Of a stretch of DNA of 64,000 nt, positions 34,909 through 42,315 are shown one piece after another. Under the pieces are notes generated by a model. The model was not told the DNA's origin. It made no database searches and was given only the letters and a program-made list of their open reading frames with translations. Source of the stretch: Glaciecola sp964621345 (GTDB lineage: Bacteria; Pseudomonadota; Gammaproteobacteria; Enterobacterales; Alteromonadaceae); NCBI GenBank assembly GCA_964621345.1, contig CAZUON010000005.1:1-64000 (forward strand), written 5' to 3'. Numbering within the stretch: the first letter of the stretch is position 1; each line of letters opens with the position of its first letter. Made by a program: the position numbers and the translations under genes.

Positions 34909-34972
34909 ATTAGTGATCCTCTTATCGGTGAATAAAGTCGCTGATGTTGATTACAAAGCTTGAATAAAAACG

Positions 34973-35506
34973 CTATTGCAAAGACCATTGGCGAGCACGC
35001 TGTAATTCAGAGCGCAATGTTGGGTTGATGTTAAGCATCGCTAATTGTCGGTTTGACAACTTGCTATCAAGCAGTGCAGTGGCGGTATCAATAAAGGAGG
35101 TATAATCGTCAAACACAAGATCTTGTTGCGCAAAACGCTGCCTGAATTCATCTAGCGAAGCTTGTGCCATCTCGAGATGACCGCTTTTTACGTAGTTCAC
35201 TACTGCAATCGCGTTTAACTGCATGCCCAGTTCATTGTCAGGATGTGTAGGAAAAAATCGAATGTTGTCGATGCATCTATTAGCTTGATTGGCTAAGGCC
35301 ATAAAATGTGCTGGACTTGCAGAAGTCCGCACCGCCTGCTCTCGCTGATTAACCTGTTGCGAACAACTGTTATCGATACGCTGACCAAGCGAGTAGGCTT
35401 GCTCTACTGGCGCAGTTCGCGTCTCGTTAGTGCTCGAACAACCCGCAGCAGCAAAACATGCTAATGCGCCAATATATAGATGCTTTAATTGAGTATTGCT
35501 AAACAT
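34973..35506 (-). CDS. Putative lipoprotein, unknown family
   Basis: About 177 residues. The signal peptide ends in a lipobox (AAAGC followed by SS), so the Cys should be lipidated and the protein anchored to a membrane; no Asp at +2, which favours the outer membrane. The mature part is helical, with TPR-like spacing of small and aromatic residues (about 70-150), but I cannot assign a repeat family. ATGs at 35518 and 35512 are alternative starts; the GGGGA before 35506 supports the shortest. In the cluster it is the one clear outer-membrane-anchor candidate. Confidence 0.8.
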   Translation of the reverse strand: MFSNTQLKHLYIGALACFAAAGCSSTNETRTAPVEQAYSLGQRIDNSCSQQVNQREQAVRTSASPAHFMALANQANRCIDNIRFFPTHPDNELGMQLNAIAVVNYVKSGHLEMAQASLDEFRQRFAQQDLVFDDYTSFIDTATALLDSKLSNRQLAMLNINPTLRSELQRARQWSLQ

Positions 35507-35609
35507 ATTCATCCCCATTCGTTTGTTATAAATGGCTATGAAACGTTTAGGGGATTTTTTTAATTATCTTAAAAATTTATTTTAACTTTTTATTTTTAAC
35601 TTTTTAATA

Positions 35610-36368
35610 CTACTTTTCTAATGTGGATTCGTTGACCACTGCGTTATCTTCAGCGTTCAGCTTCGCGTCAACTTCTGCAGCAAGCCTCTGCGTTAATTGA
35701 GGCACTATGTGCGTAAAGTCTTTGTGTAGGTAATGGTATAAAGACTCCTCACCTATATCTTGAGAGTGCCACATATCTTGTTTTGCCAAGAGGGTGTCGT
35801 CAATTAACACCTCACTTACTGCAATGGCATCCACTCGGCCATTGAGAAATAAATTGAAAAGTAATTTTCGCTCAGACACTTCAAATAAAGGTACCGATAC
35901 CTCTCGTTTTTTTAATAAGTTTTGCAACCCCACAAACCCTGACACCGTTGCCAATTGCGTAATCGTCTCCAAACTACAATCACCGCAGCGCTCAGAATTG
36001 ACTAAGAGCACAATTTTAAATCGTTTTAACGCAACGGGTATTTGAATCAAGCCTTTTAACTTAGGTTGATTTACACGTGCCATTAAGCCTGACAAACGAC
36101 CTTCAGTCGCTTCCACATAGCTTCTTTTTAGCGGGTGGTTGATGTACGTTACTTCGTAACCTAAGGAATGGTAGGCAGTTTCTATCGTATGTTGAACATC
36201 TTGATGAAAATCCAATGCCGATAACTTATCAAAATATACGTGTTTATCTTCTGAATTTTTATTTGTTTTTAGTGGCTGAAAGTGAGGTGGCTTTGGTGGC
36301 ATACAAAAAGCTGCGCACGCAAGCTGCAACAATGTAATTATCAAAACAAACTTTGATGATGTGTTCAT
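35610..36368 (-). CDS. Periplasmic solute-binding-protein-like protein (SBP_bac_3 type)
   Basis: About 252 residues with a signal peptide. The mature part has the two-lobe pattern of family 3 solute-binding proteins: a first lobe with YEVTYINHPLKRSYVEATEGRLSG (the usual W-R-x-x-x-x-G-x-x-D/G region). A hinge strand follows, then a VSGFVGLQ...LLKKR segment and GRVDAIAVSEV. Two cysteines (CGDC) form a CxxC in the middle. GGAGG just before the ATG at 36368 supports this start. No ABC permease or ATPase lies near it, so it is more likely a sensor or a structural part of the envelope cluster than a transporter component. Confidence 0.72.
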   Translation of the reverse strand: MNTSSKFVLIITLLQLACAAFCMPPKPPHFQPLKTNKNSEDKHVYFDKLSALDFHQDVQHTIETAYHSLGYEVTYINHPLKRSYVEATEGRLSGLMARVNQPKLKGLIQIPVALKRFKIVLLVNSERCGDCSLETITQLATVSGFVGLQNLLKKREVSVPLFEVSERKLLFNLFLNGRVDAIAVSEVLIDDTLLAKQDMWHSQDIGEESLYHYLHKDFTHIVPQLTQRLAAEVDAKLNAEDNAVVNESTLEK

Positions 36369-36479
36369 ATGCCCTCCATAATTATATTCGAGCACTGAGT
36401 AAGACAGAATAAAACTGTTTAAAATTTCATCAGCAGTTAAATTAGCATAATTACCAGCAATTTTGTGAAATCAATTTGG

Positions 36480-37832
36480 CTAGAGTTCCAAACTGTGACG
36501 AACCATGTCAATTTCAAGCCCTTGCTTTGTTTGCCATTCTAGTAGCAATTCTAAACTGATGGGCTGTTGTTGTTGGTGAAGTCGCTGGAGGTAGGCTTCT
36601 AAACTTTGCCTATCACTGCGATCTGCAGCTTGTTTAAAGACCAGTAGGAAGTACTCACGAGAAGTCTCTTGCCACTGCGGGAGTGGGATTTTGAAATGCA
36701 TAATGCTTGAGTCATCAGCATTATCAGAGATATTTGTTGTTGCCAGTGGAAGCAATGCATAGGAGTCGGCGACCAACCAAACATCGCTTGGTAAAACTTC
36801 TAAGTATTCAAAGCTCACCTGCAACGCGCACAACGTTGATAACTTTAGCGGCCTAAAACGAATCAATGACTGTGGGGCTTGTTGTTGTGACAATCGCGTA
36901 TTGCTTGCGGCATCGCATCTGTCTAATACTTTTTGTTCGTAGCTAAGGCGCACTTGTTGAGTTTTGTTGGCATGAAACACCCCTACTTTGAGCGTCCAAA
37001 GCACTGCAATCAAACCGACAATGAGGCACACTATTGCCAATTTTCGCTGTTTATCTTTTGAGCCTTTAAAGAACGCAGCAAACATTGAGGTTAAAGAGTT
37101 ATCGCCGGCTTGCGCTGGGTTTGAAGGTTTTGCACGCGAAATAAGTGTCCCGAAGGTATTTACAAGCTGATGGGTGGTTTGACTCGCTGCGTTGTTAGCC
37201 GCTTTAAATAGCCCAGAGCTAATTGCCATCGGCGCCTTTTTGACCGGACCTAGACCACTTTGAGTAATATGGCCCTGCTCTAGTAACCACTGCTCTGCGT
37301 TTGCAATATTCGATATTGGAGTAAGGGCAAATGGAATATCGGGTAATGGTTGACGATAATTCTCTTCAGGTACAAAAAAAGACACTCGGCAGTGTTGTTG
37401 CTGCCATTGAATAATCGTTTTTTGCGCTTGTAAACATTTTTGCGCCAAATGACTCACTAAGCGAACATCTGCATTAACGGCATCTATTTCACCGCTTGCG
37501 ATAATCACTTTATCCCCTGGCGCCACCTTACCATTACCTAGTGTATTACTTGCCGCCAAGATATGCGCAAGTGCAGCACCAAGCTGCCAGCTTTGTCCTT
37601 GATGGAGCTCGGTTCCAAGTACCATATGATAGCTATCGTGACCAAAATACCCTGCAAGGGGGCTAACGCTTTTATCTACAAAGTGACGATAATCAGGGGT
37701 GATAGCAGAGAGTTTTGAGCCTCCGGCAATGCTTACAAACGATGCGAGGGACTCCCCGTTACGATGCACAAGTGCCGGTATGGAAACTAAGCCTGTAGTG
37801 CTGGCAATAAAAAGATGTACAGGCTCTGACAT
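36480..37832 (-). CDS. Membrane-anchored Lon-type (S16) protease-like protein
   Basis: 450 residues. The N-terminal domain (about 1-170) matches the Lon proteolytic domain in order and spacing of its key features. GQSWQLGAALAHIL carries Ser81 where Lon has GPSAG; ASGEIDAVNADVRLV aligns with the Lon MTGEI...V segment. LAQKCLQAQKT carries Lys132 where Lon has its catalytic Lys, and FFVPEEN matches the Lon VLIP-EN. There is no AAA+ ATPase domain. A linker, one transmembrane helix (about 265-286) and a C-terminal domain of about 165 residues follow. The start is 3 nt after the previous stop. Proteolytic activity is inferred from the Ser–Lys pair. Confidence 0.7.
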   Translation of the reverse strand: MSEPVHLFIASTTGLVSIPALVHRNGESLASFVSIAGGSKLSAITPDYRHFVDKSVSPLAGYFGHDSYHMVLGTELHQGQSWQLGAALAHILAASNTLGNGKVAPGDKVIIASGEIDAVNADVRLVSHLAQKCLQAQKTIIQWQQQHCRVSFFVPEENYRQPLPDIPFALTPISNIANAEQWLLEQGHITQSGLGPVKKAPMAISSGLFKAANNAASQTTHQLVNTFGTLISRAKPSNPAQAGDNSLTSMFAAFFKGSKDKQRKLAIVCLIVGLIAVLWTLKVGVFHANKTQQVRLSYEQKVLDRCDAASNTRLSQQQAPQSLIRFRPLKLSTLCALQVSFEYLEVLPSDVWLVADSYALLPLATTNISDNADDSSIMHFKIPLPQWQETSREYFLLVFKQAADRSDRQSLEAYLQRLHQQQQPISLELLLEWQTKQGLEIDMVRHSLEL

Positions 37833-37835
37833 TAA

Positions 37836-38429
37836 TTAAAAGGTCACGTAAAGGTGGGCGTTAATATTAGTTAATTGCGCAAAATGATCACTGTGTGGCT
37901 TCATCAAAGCAGAGAACTCACCCTGCTGGTTTGCCTCATTCAGTATAACAACCCCTATTTCGTCATCGGTCTCACTGTGCAAGTAAGCCTGCTTTGGCAA
38001 TACGCGCGCGCCACCTGTTAAATCATGGTCAAAAACAGGGTTGTGCAAGGTCATATTAACCTGTGCGGTATCATGCTCAATAATTTTCATGCTCAGGGTA
38101 AATCTCTCATCTTTTCGCTCAAAGGCATGCTCATTGGTACTGGCCGCAATTTGTCGAGGGCTTTGTAAGCGCGCAATTTGCTTCAAAACAAAACGATACT
38201 TACGCCGATAATCTATCGATTGGTTAATGATACTTAAGTGTTCGTTAGACGCAAGCGCTTGTGGCTCTCTCACGCAGTGCACTATGTCGGTAAAGCTCAA
38301 TTTTCTACTTAAGCGTTTACCTTCTATTGTTAAGCGCTGGGCACCTCGTAATTGCTCATATTCTTGCAAAGCAATAAAGACTTGTTCATCTATGGGCGCA
38401 GTCGCCCTTGGTGTATAGGTCTCACTCAT
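37836..38429 (-). CDS. Cytoplasmic protein of unknown family (197 residues)
   Basis: No signal peptide or membrane segment. Mostly charged, with a helical first half (roughly 15-100, many Arg/Lys) and a beta-rich second half (ERFTLSMKIIEHDTAQVNMTLHNP, ending NAHLYVTF). The start overlaps the stop of the 553-residue gene by 4 nt (ATGA), so the two are translated together and probably bind each other. I recognise no family. Its position just before the Lon-like gene makes it a possible adaptor or substrate, which is only a guess. Confidence 0.78.
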   Translation of the reverse strand: MSETYTPRATAPIDEQVFIALQEYEQLRGAQRLTIEGKRLSRKLSFTDIVHCVREPQALASNEHLSIINQSIDYRRKYRFVLKQIARLQSPRQIAASTNEHAFERKDERFTLSMKIIEHDTAQVNMTLHNPVFDHDLTGGARVLPKQAYLHSETDDEIGVVILNEANQQGEFSALMKPHSDHFAQLTNINAHLYVTF

Positions 38430-40087
38430 TCCATCATCCTCCGTCTCAACTCATCACTGAATATGAAACCGTCAGCACGATATTTTTCGTTTAATACAGA
38501 CGTTGATGAAAATAAATGCATATTTGTATGAATAAAACGCGCCAATACTTTTGATAAATCTATTAAAAGTAATATGCCGTCGACGTAATCTTGGTTGTTT
38601 TTCAAACGAGTAGCGTCGGTGAAACCTTGACGATTATTCTGCTGATATGCTTTTTTGCATGCCTTTATAAGTGCAGGTGTTTGCAATATGTGCTCAATTA
38701 TTTGGGCCTGCGTTATAGATAACTGCGGCGCGTCCAATGCGTTTTTACCTTTGCCTATATCAATTGCTATATCAGCCTCTTTAGCAAACTCATTAAGCAC
38801 TTCGTTATTAGCAGCCAGTAACTCGATGCATACTTCATCTATCTCTGAAGCTACTTGACTGGTAGATACCCTTTCCTCTCTCTGCAATAAAAATATATGC
38901 AGGACTGCATAGAAGTTCAGGCGATTAAGCTCTTTTTGTGCCATTAATTTTTGTACAAAATCCCAATACTGATTCTCTTGTATAGGACTAAATAGCGTAG
39001 CATCGAGTTTTTTATTCCGCTGCGCTTGAATACACTTTGCTTGCACGGCACCAAAAACATCGTAACGCACCACTGTCAAAGGAAATCGTAGGCATAGCTC
39101 TGGGAAATCAGCAATTAAACTTAAGCGATGAGCTTGTTGTTTACTTAAAAGCTTCGGGGTGTCGCATAAGGCCTCTACATCAATTGTTTGTTGTACATAG
39201 CTATCAACGATTTCAAAGATCTCTTCTGCTAACACTTGCGTGTCGGCATCCTCTGCATATGAAATTGCGCTTCTTGCTCGGGTACTTTGAATCGCTTGTT
39301 CAAATTGCAACACATCTCGGGTAAGCGTTGTTAGTTTTTCAGCCCCCTCTTTGCCAGCACAGAATTGCCAAAATTGAAAAACGCCCTCATCGTCAAAATC
39401 ATTCCTATCTTGTGATTTTAGCCACTGCGTCATTTGTAAAAACTTTGACTGTGACTTTGCCGGTGGCAAGTGCGCTTTCAAATAGCCATAAATGTCTTTT
39501 TGCAGCAGCAAAGCAAAACTCTGAATACCGTTAAAACCTTTGCCATTTAAATGCTCATACGCCTGGTCGAACACGTTTGGCAAAATACTCACCAGCCACT
39601 CCATTAGCGCTGCGAGTAAATTAGCACGTGTACTATGAATACTAAATGAATGCTGATGTATGGTGAGTTGTAAGACCGCTCTGCTTTCGCTTATTTGCAT
39701 ATCAATGCTGGCCTGAGTCAACGGGCACTGACAGTGTTCGGTATTGGTAAAATACGCTTGCATCGCATGTGCAGTAACGACTTCATCTATGTAGAAGTAG
39801 TTAAACAATGCGTTTTCAACCGAGTTGTTAGTTAGCGCCCAGCAAAGATGCGACAGTTCAAAACATACATTTGCATAATGGCGACACGCAATATGCTGCG
39901 CCAGTTTGTCGATAGTTTTGGGAGAAAATTTATTACGAGAGCCTTTGCTGCTAGCCTTGGAGCTTGTGTGTTTATCGATGCGGTAAAAAGGCGTTTCTCG
40001 CAGCATGGCAAAATCAGCCATCAGGGATTCACTTACATTCACTGCAAATTGATTGTCACTTTGCGCGCTTGACCCTTGCTCGGTCAT
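38426..40087 (-). CDS. Cytoplasmic protein of unknown family (553 residues)
   Basis: Large soluble helical protein with no signal peptide, transmembrane helix or enzyme motif that I can name. It has several Cys/His residues near 70-130 (HIACRHYANVCFELSHLCW; TEHCQCP) without regular zinc spacing. It is coupled at both ends by ATGA overlaps, to the FHA protein upstream and the 197-residue protein downstream. This tight coupling suggests a stoichiometric cytoplasmic complex with them. It is not a recognisable T6SS baseplate, TssA or TssK protein. Confidence 0.78.
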   Translation of the reverse strand: MTEQGSSAQSDNQFAVNVSESLMADFAMLRETPFYRIDKHTSSKASSKGSRNKFSPKTIDKLAQHIACRHYANVCFELSHLCWALTNNSVENALFNYFYIDEVVTAHAMQAYFTNTEHCQCPLTQASIDMQISESRAVLQLTIHQHSFSIHSTRANLLAALMEWLVSILPNVFDQAYEHLNGKGFNGIQSFALLLQKDIYGYLKAHLPPAKSQSKFLQMTQWLKSQDRNDFDDEGVFQFWQFCAGKEGAEKLTTLTRDVLQFEQAIQSTRARSAISYAEDADTQVLAEEIFEIVDSYVQQTIDVEALCDTPKLLSKQQAHRLSLIADFPELCLRFPLTVVRYDVFGAVQAKCIQAQRNKKLDATLFSPIQENQYWDFVQKLMAQKELNRLNFYAVLHIFLLQREERVSTSQVASEIDEVCIELLAANNEVLNEFAKEADIAIDIGKGKNALDAPQLSITQAQIIEHILQTPALIKACKKAYQQNNRQGFTDATRLKNNQDYVDGILLLIDLSKVLARFIHTNMHLFSSTSVLNEKYRADGFIFSDELRRRMME

Positions 40088-42315
40088 TGTGCAATCCCCA
40101 TATTGTAGATGGGTGAATATTGCTCAATGCGAATGTGTTGATGCTTCCACTTAAGCTCACAAGGCAGTACAAGCGGCACTTGTCCATGCAACACTTCATT
40201 GTTGTAGGTAATAGGATTATTAAACAGGTGTTCGTTTTCGGCGCTACTCAGTGGTATTAAGCTGGCATGAGTCCCTAAGACGATTTTAGCTAGCACGATA
40301 TTATTTCTATTTTGCATCGCATCTACTTCGCTTACCAACATAATCGCGTCGGTATGGGAATCTACTGCCAATACAAAGTGTGATTGAGTTAAGGCTAAAG
40401 ATGACCGCATCGCGCTCACGTAATCAGGCCAAGCCTTTGCTAAATCGGTAATATCCAGTGTATGTTGAAGTTGTTTTTGTATCCTTAAATGAAGCAATGT
40501 ATGACCCGAATCTATATCGACCTTAAGCTTTACTGCGTTTATTTCAGAGTTGGCACCTAAATAAATATAATCACCGTTGTGCAAAGGCTCTTCCAGAGTT
40601 AATAGCGCCTTTGACTGCAAAAAACTACCATTTTTGCTCTGCTGATCTTGTATGTAAAAGGCGCCATTGTGCATACTTACTCGGCACTGCCCACCAATAC
40701 GAGAAAGCGCTTTATGATTAATGGGGAACTCAATTGTGTTGTCTGCCACACTGAATGACGAATGAGCAAGCGCTGTGCTTGCGCGGCCTATTTCTGCGGC
40801 CTTACTCGTACTAACTAAGCAAGTATTGCCCGTTAACAGGTCATTCAAAATTACCTGATGGTGCGCTTGTGCAAAATCGATATTAATTTTGTGAATTAAG
40901 CGCTTAATTGCCTTATGCTGACGCTTCAGCTTTTTTTCTCCAGCACTCGCTTCTAAGGCTTGATATGCCTGACGTAGAGCCTTAATAGGTTGCTTACGGC
41001 GATAGTTATTCATCGCTTTAGCAACTTTATTACGAACCCATTGCTCTTTATCACTTAAGGCTTTTTGATTTGCCTCTTGCTTTGCGATTTTGTTCATCAG
41101 CGTCTTTGCTTGCACTGCATCGCTATTTAAGTTTAGCGCTTTACTGATAAATAACTTTGCTGTGGTGTGATCTCCCGCTTCGAAAAACATACTGGCTTGC
41201 TTCTCTAAATCATTCGATTCACGCTGTAATCTCTGCCAGTAAGAGCCCTGGTTGCGCCACTGTGTTTGTAAAAAGAACCAAGGTGCTTTTGCCCTGTTGT
41301 AAATATCTAGCCATTGTGTCACCGCTTTTTTTTCTGCAAGCGCTTCAAGTTGATAATGATATACCTGCCTTTTTATCAATAGAATAACCAAAGCCACTGC
41401 AATACATACAAACAGCAAAGTATTAAGTAATGAGGGGGTATATGGGCTGCCAATACGAGTGACCACAAAGGCCTGCTCTGTTTGCTGATACTCATTTACA
41501 ACATCAATATTCTGATCTTGGAAAAACCGTAACAGTAAATGATTAAACTGCGACTCTGTTAAGCTCGAAGTCACCGCGAATTGCGTTTTAACTGTCGGTA
41601 AATAACGTGACCATACACTGGCCTCTTTTTCACTGCTTGTTAACTGCAGGCTGGTATCTAGCGTTTCTGATAATACAAAGCTTGCAAACGGCGCCACTTC
41701 ATCAAGAGCAAAGCCTTTAAGCAGCAAAGTAAAATCGTTATGTTTGGGGCTTTGTTGAAGGCGCAGGCTAATCACCCGCCCCATATCTTTAGACAAACTC
41801 TTTACTTGTCTGCCACTGATGTTATTTAAATTGCCGCCTAATACATTTAAAGTGAATGAGTCGTAAGTTTGAAATGATACTGGGTCAATCAGTGTTGCAC
41901 CCAAAACATATTCATTTTGTCTTAGTGCTAAATGATAAAATAAAACCAATTCGACTTCAGGAGCCTCATTTGCCACTTTTTGTAAAAGCGCTTGCTTGCT
42001 TTGCATCGCGCATAAATTTTGCTCACATGTTGCAAATACTCGCTCGGGGGCAATGGGCGCATACATTGCCCTACGAAGCTCCCCACTAATCCCCTCTCTA
42101 ATGGCAATAACAAAACTCGAATCTGCAATAACCTGTGTTGAGTTTGATAGGTTTATATCATCATGCAAAGGGATATCGGGGATGAGCATTATCTGCCATG
42201 TGCTAGCTTCGACACGGCCTAGGGCAGCAAAAAATAAACAAGCCATTAGGATTATCGCTTGTCTAATTGTTAATGTTTTAGGTATTCTCAACCTTGTTTT
42301 AATCGCTATTCTCAC
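40084..42315 (-). CDS. Signal-anchored periplasmic sensor with cytoplasmic FHA domain
   Basis: 743 residues. A signal peptide (about 20-37) is followed by a periplasmic domain (about 38-293) and a transmembrane helix (about 296-315). A cytoplasmic helical, TPR-like region with many basic residues (about 330-490) leads to an FHA domain (about 525-600). The FHA landmarks are Arg539-Ile-Gly, Ser547 in CRVSMHNG, and KNGS at 561-564, the phosphothreonine-binding loops. A C-terminal region of about 140 residues follows. The start is GTG and overlaps the kinase stop by 17 nt. It should bind phosphothreonine made by the adjacent kinase, linking a periplasmic signal to a cytoplasmic complex. The kinase–FHA pairing is a well-known logic; the partner is inferred. 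Confidence 0.82.
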   Translation of the reverse strand: MRIAIKTRLRIPKTLTIRQAIILMACLFFAALGRVEASTWQIMLIPDIPLHDDINLSNSTQVIADSSFVIAIREGISGELRRAMYAPIAPERVFATCEQNLCAMQSKQALLQKVANEAPEVELVLFYHLALRQNEYVLGATLIDPVSFQTYDSFTLNVLGGNLNNISGRQVKSLSKDMGRVISLRLQQSPKHNDFTLLLKGFALDEVAPFASFVLSETLDTSLQLTSSEKEASVWSRYLPTVKTQFAVTSSLTESQFNHLLLRFFQDQNIDVVNEYQQTEQAFVVTRIGSPYTPSLLNTLLFVCIAVALVILLIKRQVYHYQLEALAEKKAVTQWLDIYNRAKAPWFFLQTQWRNQGSYWQRLQRESNDLEKQASMFFEAGDHTTAKLFISKALNLNSDAVQAKTLMNKIAKQEANQKALSDKEQWVRNKVAKAMNNYRRKQPIKALRQAYQALEASAGEKKLKRQHKAIKRLIHKINIDFAQAHHQVILNDLLTGNTCLVSTSKAAEIGRASTALAHSSFSVADNTIEFPINHKALSRIGGQCRVSMHNGAFYIQDQQSKNGSFLQSKALLTLEEPLHNGDYIYLGANSEINAVKLKVDIDSGHTLLHLRIQKQLQHTLDITDLAKAWPDYVSAMRSSLALTQSHFVLAVDSHTDAIMLVSEVDAMQNRNNIVLAKIVLGTHASLIPLSSAENEHLFNNPITYNNEVLHGQVPLVLPCELKWKHQHIRIEQYSPIYNMGIAQ

